NCBI RefSeq assembly: GCF_900099935.1
Contig: NZ_FNEK01000017.1
Coordinates: 1 to 64,000 of the forward strand
Length of the DNA stretch: 64,000 bases
Source: Aliiruegeria lutimaris
GTDB taxonomy: Bacteria; Pseudomonadota; Alphaproteobacteria; Rhodobacterales; Rhodobacteraceae
Direction of reading: 5' to 3'
The notes below the pieces were generated by a model, which was given only the letters and a program-made list of their open reading frames with translations, was not told the origin of the DNA and did not search any database. The number at the start of each line of letters is the position of its first letter. Within the stretch, counting starts at the first letter, position 1. A program made the position numbers and the translations under genes. Below, one piece after another: positions 1 to 7,084 of the stretch.

Positions 1-259
1 CCAATTCGCCGAGTGTGATCTCTCCCTTGTCGGCGATGCGCGCCTCAATCCAGCCGGTCACGCCGGCCAGTTTGCGGTGACCACCTCCGTTACCTTGCGG
101 TCGTGGTGTCAGTGATCCGGTTTCCCGCCGCAGCTTGATCAGATCGTTCACAAATCTCGGCGAAACCCGGAAGTGCCGCGCCGCCTCGCGGTGCCCGTGA
201 CCTTCATCGACAAAAGCGACGACGCGCTCGCGTAGCTCTATTGGATGTGGTTTGCACAT
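1..259 (-). CDS. IS630 family transposase, N-terminal part (runs off the window)
   Basis: Eighty-six codons are visible, starting MCKPHPIELRERV. The visible part is the helix-turn-helix DNA-binding half of an IS630 ORF A: a short helix (ELRERVVAF), a turn (GHGHREAARHF) and a recognition helix (SPRFVNDLIKL), then the basic linker around RPQGNGGGHRK. The DDE catalytic domain would lie beyond base 1. The start is the ATG at 259-257. Family assignment rests on remembered similarity to alphaproteobacterial IS630 ORF A proteins and is firm; whether the element is intact cannot be seen here. Confidence 0.8.
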   Translation of the reverse strand, partial: MCKPHPIELRERVVAFVDEGHGHREAARHFRVSPRFVNDLIKLRRETGSLTPRPQGNGGGHRKLAGVTGWIEARIADKGEITLGEL

Positions 260-347
260 CTGAGACCCCTATATCTGCCTCAACAGAAGGGAATCACATC
301 ACAACCAATCTGGGAAGCCTGAATCAGATAGGCCGCGACACGCTCTA
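1..347 (-). mobile_element. IS630-family insertion sequence, one end, cut by the window edge
   Basis: This is the 5' end of an IS630-type element whose transposase reads leftward out of the window. The patatin-like gene to the right loses its family similarity at about base 345, where a TA dinucleotide lies at 346-347; IS630 elements insert at and duplicate TA. The sequence from about 260 to 345 would then be the element's terminal region, and it supplies the false C-terminus and stop of the broken gene. The exact boundary is inferred, because the other end lies outside the window. Confidence 0.7.
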
Positions 348-1032
348 GAACGTCTGCTGGTAGATCCCGCCGAAAGAGCGGGAACAGCGCCGGGTTGCCG
401 GAATAGCCGCCGTCCCAGAATGCCTCTACCTGCCCGGTTCTGCCGTCATGCACCTCCACCGCCTGGAAGATTGAGGGCAGGCAGCCGGACGCTAGGATCG
501 TGCTGGTCGAGATCTCCTCACCCTCGAAGACCCGGATCTTGCCGCTGCGCACATTGGTCGCCGAGATGAACAGTGCCGGCCCGGTCTCCGCGCAAACCCT
601 GTCGAAGGCGAAGCGCACAACGATCCGCTCCAGCGGGTTGGTATAGAACGGCCCGTAGGCATAGGGGCTGATCACCCGGCTCGCCATGTCCGCCATGCTG
701 AAAAGCGGCGAACTCTCCAGCACGGCCGAATAGATCTCGCTCGGCGGTGCAAAAGGCGCGAACCAATGCGTCAGCCGCAGATCCTGCACACCAGCCACCT
801 GGTGCCAAAGCCAGTCGAGATTGGCCTTGGCCGCCGCCCGGTCCTGTCCCTTGCCATCGGCCACCAGCCCCGCCTTCAGCGCCGCGCCATTCAGAGCGCC
901 CGCCGACGTTCCCGAGATCCCGGCGATCTCGATATCCTCGTCTTCCAGCAACCGGTCGAGCACACCCCAGGTAAAGGCACCATGCGCCCCACCACCCTGC
1001 AGCGCCAGGTTGATCCGTTTCACCGCCCCCAT
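280..1032 (-). pseudogene. Patatin-like phospholipase, 3' end lost to IS630 insertion
   Basis: The N-terminal two thirds of a patatin family protein (cytoplasmic acyl hydrolase) is present: oxyanion loop GGGAHGAF near residue 11, nucleophile elbow GTSAG (serine about residue 41), and the catalytic-dyad aspartate in WDGGYSGNP near residue 210. After LPADVL (about residue 228, base 346) the sequence no longer resembles the family and reads into the IS end, stopping at 280. The usual C-terminal helices are missing, so the product is probably misfolded or weakly active. I chose the ATG at 1032; an upstream in-frame start would read through a GC-rich intergenic repeat. It lies downstream of bdhA on the same strand. 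Confidence 0.75.
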
Positions 1033-1040
1033 GGCATCCT

Positions 1041-1095
1041 CTTTCCGGAAATATCCCGGGGGGAGGCGCGGCTCCGCCGCGCCCGGGGGGCAGCG
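1041..1095. repeat. Intergenic GC-rich palindromic repeat, copy A (diverged)
   Basis: The sequence runs CTTTCC, then AAATATCCCGGGGGGAG, a GC-rich palindrome (GGCGCGGCTCCGCCGCGCC) and GGGGGGCAGCGCC. It belongs to the family seen better preserved at 15013, 29534, 42478 and 57430. It lies between bdhA and the patatin remnant. Confidence 0.5.
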
Positions 1096-1114
1096 CCACC
1101 CGCCCCCGATCGGC

Positions 1115-1888
1115 TCACAGCGCCGTCCAGCCGCCGTCGACGCTGATCGTCGTACCGGTGATCTGATCGGCCGCGGGCGAGCTGAGGAACACACAAGTCC
1201 CGCCCAACTGCTCCACAGTCGCGAACTCCTTCGACGGCTGGCGCTGCAGCATCACCTCGCGGATCACCTGCTCGCGATCCATGTTGTATTCCTTCATCGT
1301 GTTCGGGATCTGCGCCTCCACCAGCGGCGTCAGAACATAGCCCGGGCAGATCGCGTTGGCAGTGATCGGCTCTTGTGCCGTCTCCAGCGCCACCGTCTTT
1401 GTCATGCCCACGACGCCATGCTTTGCCGCTATATAGGCGGACTTGAACGGCGAGGCCGTCAACCCGTGCGCCGAGGCGATATTGATCACCCGGCCCCAGC
1501 CGGCCGCACGCATCTTGGGCAAGGCAGCAGCGGTGGTGTGAAATGCCGAGTTCAGGTTGATCGCGATGATCGCGTCCCATTTCTCCACCGGGAACTCGTC
1601 GATCGGCGCCACGAACTGGATGCCGGCATTGTTGATCAGAATGTCGCAAGCGCCGGCCTGCTCGATCAGTTCCCGGCACTCCTCGCCCTTCGACATGTCC
1701 GCCTTGATGTAACGCGCCTGAACGCCAGTCTCGTTGGCAATCTCAGCAGCCAGCGCGTGATCCTCTTCCCTGTCGGTAAAGGAATTCAACACCACGTCGG
1801 CGCCCGCCCGCGCCATTTCCCAGGCCACGCCAAGCCCGATCCCCGAATTCGATCCCGTGATAACGGCTGTCTTTCCCTGAAGGCTCAT
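1115..1888 (-). CDS. bdhA: 3-hydroxybutyrate dehydrogenase (SDR)
   Basis: This 257-residue classical short-chain dehydrogenase probably oxidises D-3-hydroxybutyrate to acetoacetate with NAD, in polyhydroxybutyrate breakdown. It shows the TGSNSGIG nucleotide loop at residue 12, NNAG near 90, a catalytic Ser with YIAAKHG (Tyr/Lys near 155), and a C-terminus SVDGGWTAL typical of BdhA. The PHB-dehydrogenase subfamily is supported by SAHGL after the catalytic region and by the segment TPLVEAQIP. The start is the ATG at 1888, in a purine-rich context; an upstream extension lacks family similarity. It lies alone, with the patatin remnant downstream. Confidence 0.85.
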   Translation of the reverse strand: MSLQGKTAVITGSNSGIGLGVAWEMARAGADVVLNSFTDREEDHALAAEIANETGVQARYIKADMSKGEECRELIEQAGACDILINNAGIQFVAPIDEFPVEKWDAIIAINLNSAFHTTAAALPKMRAAGWGRVINIASAHGLTASPFKSAYIAAKHGVVGMTKTVALETAQEPITANAICPGYVLTPLVEAQIPNTMKEYNMDREQVIREVMLQRQPSKEFATVEQLGGTCVFLSSPAADQITGTTISVDGGWTAL

Positions 1889-2054
1889 TTCCCTCTCCCT
1901 GTCTTGTTTGCCCGGAGCATACATGCTGCGCGCGCGAAATAAAGAAACAGGAGAGATTCGCGACAGGCCCCCAGCAACGTCAGAGACCACGTCCCTCACG
2001 TCAGAACCGTTCGCGTCCTGCCCATCTTTTCTGCAGGCCGAGACGGCACCCGAC

Positions 2055-2131
2055 CAAAAAAAACGCCCGCACAAGGCGGGCGCTAAGTCATTGAGGCAGG
2101 TTTCATACAGGCAAGAAACCTATCGAGCAGT
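2055..2131 (-). ncRNA. Candidate small RNA with own promoter and intrinsic terminator
   Basis: No ORF is supported here. On the minus strand there is a sigma-70-like promoter at 2166-2138, then a perfect 7-bp stem (AGGTTTC at 2121-2115 pairing with GAAACCT at 2104-2098) with a 10-nt loop, then a GC-rich hairpin at 2082-2064 followed by eight T residues. The predicted transcript of about 77 nt has the standard build of a trans-acting bacterial sRNA: a 5' stem-loop, a short unpaired stretch and a rho-independent terminator. I do not recognise the family. Confidence 0.6.
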
Positions 2132-2137
2132 ACATTC

Positions 2138-2166
2138 TTTATACGCAACCCGGCTGCGTACGCCAA
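2138..2166 (-). promoter_or_regulatory. Sigma-70-type promoter of the candidate sRNA
   Basis: Read on the minus strand, -35 is TTGGCG (2166-2161) and -10 is TATAAA (2143-2138), with an exact 17-base spacer. No minus-strand reading frame follows, and an intrinsic terminator lies about 50 bases after the expected start. Confidence 0.6.
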
Positions 2167-2244
2167 GTTAAAAGTTTGAAATGGTTGACTTGCGCGGCTA
2201 CGCTCTGCCCAAGAATACAAGGGCAGAGAGGGATTGTTGCCAAA

Positions 2245-4059
2245 ATGCGACCCCATTTTTTCGAACGCGGGCGGTTTGCCGCTTGCGCAATCGCGTTTTT
2301 TCTTTCGGGGGGATTCGCTCAGGCGGACTCAGCGCATGGCATAGCTATGTATGGCGATCCGGCGCTTCCACCGGATTTTGTGTCCCTTCCATATGTGAAC
2401 CCGGAGGCGCCCAAGGGCGGACGGATCGTGCTTTCCGAGGTCGGGGGCTATGACAGCCTCAACCCGTTCATCCTCAAGGGCAGTTCCGTCTATGGGCAAC
2501 GAAATTACGGCTACGAAAGCCTGATGGGTCGCAATTGGGACGAACCCTTCACGCTTTACGGACTTCTGGCCGAATCGGTCGAGACCGGCCCGAACCGCGA
2601 ATGGGTCCGGTTCACGCTCCGGCCCGAGGCGCATTTCTCCGATGGCTCTCCGGTCACGGTGGAGGATGTGCTGTGGTCTTTCGAGACACTCGGCACGCTC
2701 GGCCACCCGCGCTATCACGGCGCCTGGGAAAAGATCGAGACAGCCGAGGCTTTGGACGACCGCACGGTGCGCTTCACCTTCAACACCGAGGATAACGAAC
2801 TGCCGCTCATTCTCGGGCTGCGGCCGATCCTGAAGAAAGCCACCTATGAGGACCGCGCCTTCGATGAAAGCTCGCTGGAGGCGCCCGTTGGCACCGGGCC
2901 CTACGTGATCGCCGATTTCGAGCCTGGCCGTTTCGTTACCCTCAAGAAAGATCCCGATTGGTGGGGCGCCGATCTGCCCTTCAACCGCGGGCAGCATAAT
3001 ATCGACGAGATCCGCTACGAGTGGTTCGGCGATGGCGATGTCGCCTTCGAGGCGTTCCGCGCCGGGGAAATCTCGTCCAACCGCGAGGGCAACCTGTCCA
3101 AGTGGAAGACCGCCTACGATTTCCCCGCCGTCCAGAATGGCGAGATCATCAAGACCGAGATCCCCCATCAGCGCCCCTCCGGCATCCAAGGCATGGTCAT
3201 GAATACCCGTCGCGCGCCCTTCGATGACTGGCGCGTGCGCGACGCGCTGATCCACGCGTTCAACTTCGAGTTCATCAATAACGCGATCAACGCCGGGGAA
3301 GAGCCGCGTATCCGCTCCTATTTCTCCAACTCGGTCCTGGGCATGTCCGACGGCCCCGCCGAGGGCAAGGTCCGCGAATTGCTGGAACCCTTCGCAGACG
3401 AATTGCTGCCCGGCGCGCTCGAAGGCTACGCCCTGCCCGTCTCCGATGGCTCGGACGCCAATCGACAGAACACGCGGAGAGCGTTGAAGATCCTCGCCGA
3501 TGCCGGCTGGACAGTTCAGGATGGCGTGATGACCAATGCCGATGGCGAGACGCTCGAATTCGACATCCTGCTGCGCTCCGGCGCGACCCAGACCATCAAT
3601 ATCGCCGAGATCTTCTCCCAGCAGCTCAAGCGGATCGGTGTTGTGGCCAACCTGGTGACGGTGGATGCTGCGCAATACAAGGAACGCACCCAGGAATACG
3701 ATTTCGACATGGCCTATTACATTCGCCTGATGTCGCTTTCCCCGGGCAACGAGCAGAACCTTTACTGGGGCGCCGAGGGCGTGACCAAGCCCGGCACGCG
3801 CAACTGGATGGGGATGAACTCGCCCGCTGCCGAGGCCATGATCGACGCGTTGCTCAATGGCAAAAGCCAGGAAGATTTTCGCGCCGCGGCCAAGGCGCTC
3901 GACCGGGTGCTGACCACGGGCCGCTACGTGATCCCGATCTGGTACTCGCCGGTTGGCAGGATCGCGCACAAGGCGGAACTGAAATACCCCGTGGGCAAGA
4001 CACAGATGTATGGCGACTGGATCGGCTTCCAGCCTGATGTCTGGTGGATCGAACCATAA
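2245..4059 (+). CDS. ABC transporter substrate-binding protein, family 5 (peptide type)
   Basis: A 604-residue periplasmic binding protein of the OppA/DppA/YejA class, most like YejA: after the signal peptide comes HGIAMYGDPALP, then PEAPKGG near residue 55, the family-5 signature around FTLRPEAHFSDGSPVT, and GTGPY near 215. The signal peptide has a basic N-terminus, hydrophobic core AACAIAFFLSGG and cleavage after AQA. I chose the ATG at 2245 because the signal peptide starts there; an in-frame TTG at 2176 would add a non-signal extension. An 8-bp inverted repeat (2203-2210/2221-2228) lies just upstream and may affect expression. Permease and ATPase genes are not adjacent, so it is an orphan here. 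A terminator follows. Confidence 0.85.
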   Translation: MRPHFFERGRFAACAIAFFLSGGFAQADSAHGIAMYGDPALPPDFVSLPYVNPEAPKGGRIVLSEVGGYDSLNPFILKGSSVYGQRNYGYESLMGRNWDEPFTLYGLLAESVETGPNREWVRFTLRPEAHFSDGSPVTVEDVLWSFETLGTLGHPRYHGAWEKIETAEALDDRTVRFTFNTEDNELPLILGLRPILKKATYEDRAFDESSLEAPVGTGPYVIADFEPGRFVTLKKDPDWWGADLPFNRGQHNIDEIRYEWFGDGDVAFEAFRAGEISSNREGNLSKWKTAYDFPAVQNGEIIKTEIPHQRPSGIQGMVMNTRRAPFDDWRVRDALIHAFNFEFINNAINAGEEPRIRSYFSNSVLGMSDGPAEGKVRELLEPFADELLPGALEGYALPVSDGSDANRQNTRRALKILADAGWTVQDGVMTNADGETLEFDILLRSGATQTINIAEIFSQQLKRIGVVANLVTVDAAQYKERTQEYDFDMAYYIRLMSLSPGNEQNLYWGAEGVTKPGTRNWMGMNSPAAEAMIDALLNGKSQEDFRAAAKALDRVLTTGRYVIPIWYSPVGRIAHKAELKYPVGKTQMYGDWIGFQPDVWWIEP

Positions 4060-4068
4060 CCCCCACAT

Positions 4069-4103
4069 AAGGAAAGCCGCCTGTTTTCAGGCGGCTTTTC
4101 CTT
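4069..4103 (+). terminator. Intrinsic terminator after the solute-binding protein
   Basis: GCCGCCTG pairs with CAGGCGGC around a TTTT loop, with A and T runs on either side, so it may work in both directions. It separates the plus-strand binding-protein gene from the convergent gene ending at 4128. Confidence 0.8.
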
Positions 4104-4127
4104 TGCATCTCTGGCCAAACCCTTTGC

Positions 4128-5003
4128 TCAGCGCTGAATGTTCGGCTCGCCCTGCAGCCCGAGCAACTTCCGGAAGGCCGTCCAGTAGAATGGCAGGCGC
4201 GGCGGCTCGGCCAGCCCGCGCAGGATCTCTTCGGAATGATCCGGCATCCTGCGCTGTGCGAAATCACGCCCCCAATCGAGGAAGGCGTCCTGATCCTCGG
4301 GGCGCAGCCGGCAGGCACTGCCGACCAGGCCGATAAGGGTTTCGGCGGGCGAGTACCATTCGTCCTGAATGCCGCGGACCTTCCAGCGCAGGAACGGACC
4401 AAGCGCGCGCATCCAGGCCTTGTCGGAAAAACGGATCAGGATTTCCGCCATCTCGTCGTGGCTGTAGCCGATCAGCGGCGGGAAAGTGTCGAAGAAGATC
4501 CCCTGCCCGTCGATCACCGCCAGGTTGCGGATCGAGGGATGGAAACCGACCCGGTCGTCCCGTTCCACTGCCGCTTTCCAGAACGTCGCGATCACCTCTC
4601 CGGCCGCTTCCATCAGCGATAATGCCCCGTCCAGATCCGCCTGAAGCATCTGGTCCCGCATCATCGAGGCCGCCGGCAAAGCCTCCTGAACGATCACCGG
4701 AACGGTCATCCCCTCGCAGTCCAGCAAGCTCAGCCGGGTCTCTGGCAGCCGGACACCGCAGGCGCCAAGCGCCGCAACGTAGTCGTCATGCGCACGGGCC
4801 AGGCGTTCGAGCATCTCCTGCTCGGCCCGGCTTTGATAGACCTTGATCACGGTGCCGAAGAACGGGCCGCGCTCGGGTCGGAATGGGGCACAGAAATAGC
4901 CCATCCGGGAAATCGGCTCCCGCGCATCGCCCAAGACTTCGGCGCGCAAAGCGTCAAGCCATTCGGCACTGCCCGGTTCAAGTCCGGTGTTTTCGTCACT
5001 CAT
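4128..5003 (-). CDS. Uncharacterised protein, possibly kinase-fold related
   Basis: A 291-residue soluble protein I cannot assign firmly. The middle has a pattern loosely like aminoglycoside phosphotransferase/kinase-fold proteins: a beta segment VPVIVQEALPA (a hinge-like position), then FHPSIRNLAVIDGQGIFFDTFPP, recalling H-x-x-x-x-N followed by a D-T/F metal site. The canonical HGD motif is absent, so catalysis is doubtful. The start may be the ATG at 5003 or a GTG at 5012 that overlaps the stop of the rhodanese gene; the two genes are translationally coupled or nearly so. No signal peptide or membrane segment is seen. Confidence 0.6.
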   Translation of the reverse strand: MSDENTGLEPGSAEWLDALRAEVLGDAREPISRMGYFCAPFRPERGPFFGTVIKVYQSRAEQEMLERLARAHDDYVAALGACGVRLPETRLSLLDCEGMTVPVIVQEALPAASMMRDQMLQADLDGALSLMEAAGEVIATFWKAAVERDDRVGFHPSIRNLAVIDGQGIFFDTFPPLIGYSHDEMAEILIRFSDKAWMRALGPFLRWKVRGIQDEWYSPAETLIGLVGSACRLRPEDQDAFLDWGRDFAQRRMPDHSEEILRGLAEPPRLPFYWTAFRKLLGLQGEPNIQR

Positions 5004-5008
5004 CGCTG

Positions 5009-5407
5009 TCACTCTGTCTTGTAAGTCTCGACGGGGCCGCCCTGCTCCACCCAGCCGGTGAACCCTTCGCGAATATGGGCGGCAGGAAAGCCCATATCAT
5101 TGAGCGTCGCGACAGCAAGCGCGGAACGCCAGCCCGATGCGCAATGGAAGACGAATTTCCTGTCCTCGCCGAAGATCTTCTTGAAATAGGGGCTTGCCGG
5201 ATCAACCCAGAATTCCATCATGCCGCGCGGGCAATGGAAGGCGCCGGGAATGAAACCAAGCCTCTGGCGCTCCCGCACATCGCGCAAATCGACGATGACC
5301 ACGTTCGGATCGTTCATCATCGCGATCGCATCGGCCGCAGACAGTTCCTCGATCCGCGCCCGCGCCGCCGCAACCATTTCGGCGGATGTTGTCTTCAGCC
5401 TTGTCAC
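5009..5407 (-). CDS. Rhodanese-like domain protein
   Basis: A single rhodanese domain of 132 residues. IVDLRDVRER near residue 38 and the active-site loop HCASGWRSA hold the persulfide cysteine (about residue 90). PGAFHCPRGM precedes it and GFPAAHIREGFTGW closes the domain, a typical arrangement. It may transfer sulfur or act in thiol chemistry; the substrate is unknown. The start is the GTG at 5407, with AAGGAA about 7 bases upstream; the longer ORF upstream has no domain similarity. It is the first gene of a two-gene unit with the uncharacterised protein downstream. Confidence 0.75.
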   Translation of the reverse strand: MTRLKTTSAEMVAAARARIEELSAADAIAMMNDPNVVIVDLRDVRERQRLGFIPGAFHCPRGMMEFWVDPASPYFKKIFGEDRKFVFHCASGWRSALAVATLNDMGFPAAHIREGFTGWVEQGGPVETYKTE

Positions 5408-5438
5408 CTGTCGTTCCTTTTTATCATCTGTCCGCCTG

Positions 5439-5792
5439 TCAGGGGCAACGGCTCCACTCGGCAACATAGCCGTCGCGGATCACGTAGATGCCCTGATCCG
5501 AGCGCATCAACATAACCCGTTCGGCATAAGTCGTTCCCTCGCCCGAGCATTCCAGATCGTAAAGTACCGCCGGCAGGTCGCGCACATTCACCGGGTTGGT
5601 CATCGCACAGCGGTTTTCCACCCCCTCCAGAAACCCGTCGAGGACACCGAGCGCGCCCATATCCGCGCCCAGCGTGCGGCAATCCCAGCCGGCCGAACCC
5701 GTGGGATAATACAGACCATCGAATGGCGACTGCGCCTCGGCCACGGCGGCAAAGGCAACCCAGCTGACGACGATTGCGAGGGAATGCTTCAT
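5439..5792 (-). CDS. Small exported protein of unknown function
   Basis: A 117-residue protein with a clear signal peptide (MKHSLAIVVSWVAFAAVAEA, cleavage before QSPFDG). The mature part has four cysteines spread along it (in WDCRT, NRCAM, LECSG and SRCP), likely forming two disulfides in the periplasm. No known family is recognised. The start was set at the ATG (5792) that begins the signal peptide. The gene lies between the rhodanese operon and the rpsI terminator. Confidence 0.65.
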   Translation of the reverse strand: MKHSLAIVVSWVAFAAVAEAQSPFDGLYYPTGSAGWDCRTLGADMGALGVLDGFLEGVENRCAMTNPVNVRDLPAVLYDLECSGEGTTYAERVMLMRSDQGIYVIRDGYVAEWSRCP

Positions 5793-5844
5793 GATGCTCT
5801 CCTGATCCGGCCACACCCTAGCAGACCCGCGTGCGCGGCAAAGA

Positions 5845-5874
5845 AAAAGGGCCACCCGAAGGCGGCCCTTTTCC
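5845..5874 (-). terminator. Intrinsic terminator of the rplM-rpsI operon
   Basis: An almost perfect stem (GGGCCGCC with GGTGGCCC, CGAA/TTCG loop) is flanked by A-run and T-run on both sides. It lies about 20 bases after the rpsI stop and could also block readthrough from the other direction. Confidence 0.75.
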
Positions 5875-5892
5875 GAAAAAAGTCTCGTTCGA

Positions 5893-6381
5893 TCAGCGCT
5901 TCGAGAACTGGAAGCTCCGGCGGGCCTTGCGGCGGCCGAACTTCTTGCGTTCCACGACGCGGCTGTCGCGGGTCAGGAAGCCCGCGGCCTTGAGCGGCGC
6001 GCGCAGGGTGGGATCGTAGAGCTGCAGGGCCTTGGAGATGCCGTGCTTGACCGCACCGGCCTGGCCGGAGAGGCCGCCGCCCTTGACGGTAGCGACAACG
6101 TCGAACTCACCGACGACGCCGGCAACCTGGAACGGCTGGTTCAGGATCAGCTGCTGCACCGGGCGGGCGAAATAGACAGTGATGTCACGGCCGTTGACGG
6201 TGACCTTGCCGGAGCCCGGCTTGATCCAGACACGGGCGACCGCGTCCTTCCGCTTGCCTGTGGCATAGGAACGACCCAGCTCGTCACGCACGGGATCGCG
6301 GTTGACCAGCTCTTCGACGACCGGAGCGGAGCCTTCAGCGACTTCGTTCAGCTCGGCGAGGGATTTGATTTCTTCGACCAT
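5893..6381 (-). CDS. rpsI: 30S ribosomal protein S9
   Basis: A 162-residue S9. The core starts at [14 protein letters not shown] (about residue 39) and ends with the conserved basic tail [14 protein letters not shown] that reaches the ribosomal P site. The roughly 38-residue acidic N-terminal extension ([15 protein letters not shown]) is common in alphaproteobacterial S9. It lies 5 bases after rplM, the usual conserved two-gene operon, and is followed by a terminator. Confidence 0.97.
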   Translation of the reverse strand: MVEEIKSLAELNEVAEGSAPVVEELVNRDPVRDELGRSYATGKRKDAVARVWIKPGSGKVTVNGRDITVYFARPVQQLILNQPFQVAGVVGEFDVVATVKGGGLSGQAGAVKHGISKALQLYDPTLRAPLKAAGFLTRDSRVVERKKFGRRKARRSFQFSKR

Positions 6382-6386
6382 GTTCC

Positions 6387-6845
6387 TCAGCTCCGGGTGT
6401 TTTTCTTGTTCATGGACTTGACGTCGAGCACTTCGGGCTGTTGGGCCTCATGCGGATGCTCGGTGCCGGCGTAGACGCGCAGGTTGGTCATTTGCTGGCG
6501 GCTCAGGCGGTTGCCCGGCAGCATGCGCTTGACGGCCTGCATGACGACGCGCTCGGGGTACTTGCCCTCGAGGATCTGGCCGGTGGTGCGGGACTTGATG
6601 CCGCCCGGGTAACCGGTGTGCCAGTAGTTCGGCTTGGCGCGCTTGTTGCCCGTGATCTGCACCTTCTCGGCGTTGATCACGATGACATTGTCGCCCATGT
6701 CCATATGCGGGGTGAAGGTGGCCTTGTGCTTGCCACGCAGACGGTTGGCGATGATCGAGGCAAGACGGCCCAGCACGACGCCCTCGGCGTCGATGATGAT
6801 CCACTTCTTCTCGATATCCGCCGGAGTCGCGGTATAGGTTTTCAT
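6387..6845 (-). CDS. rplM: 50S ribosomal protein L13
   Basis: A 152-residue L13. Recognisable segments are [16 protein letters not shown] near residue 15, [12 protein letters not shown] near 51, YWHTGYPGG near 74 and the [16 protein letters not shown] signature near 96. The start is the ATG at 6845; the longer ORF upstream lies in the leader. First gene of the rplM-rpsI operon, driven by the promoter at 6981-6953, which leaves a leader of about 100 nt where autogenous control could act. Confidence 0.97.
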   Translation of the reverse strand: MKTYTATPADIEKKWIIIDAEGVVLGRLASIIANRLRGKHKATFTPHMDMGDNVIVINAEKVQITGNKRAKPNYWHTGYPGGIKSRTTGQILEGKYPERVVMQAVKRMLPGNRLSRQQMTNLRVYAGTEHPHEAQQPEVLDVKSMNKKNTRS

Positions 6846-6952
6846 GTTCTTGCTCTTTACGGGTTCGTCTTGGGGGCGCCTTGCGGCACCAGAAACCTTG
6901 GATGCGCCGGTTCTAAGGATTTCCACGCGCCGGTCAAGTTGCAAATTATTCA

Positions 6953-6981
6953 ATTAAATTAGCAATTTCAATGTCTTGCAA
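6953..6981 (-). promoter_or_regulatory. Likely promoter of rplM-rpsI
   Basis: On the minus strand, -35 TTGCAA (6981-6976) and -10 TTTAAT (6958-6953) are separated by 17 bases, in an AT-rich patch unlike the surrounding DNA. A second TATAAT-like hexamer about 35-40 bases further upstream (near 6995-7000) lacks a good -35. Confidence 0.55.
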
Positions 6982-7028
6982 TTATGGTATCATTATACCC
7001 CAATTTTCACGCCCTCCCGGACAGATTT

Positions 7029-7059
7029 CGGGCCAGGAAGCAGATGCTTTCCTGGCCCG
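7029..7059 (-). terminator. Strong hairpin between rne and rplM, probable rne terminator
   Basis: An 11-bp perfect stem (CGGGCCAGGAA with TTCCTGGCCCG) lies just after the rne stop codon. The tract on the minus-strand side is not very T-rich (AAATCTGT); on the plus side it is TTTCTTC. The direction is therefore inferred from gene order. Confidence 0.5.
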
Positions 7060-7084
7060 TTTCTTCGCTTGAAGGCGGGATCGC

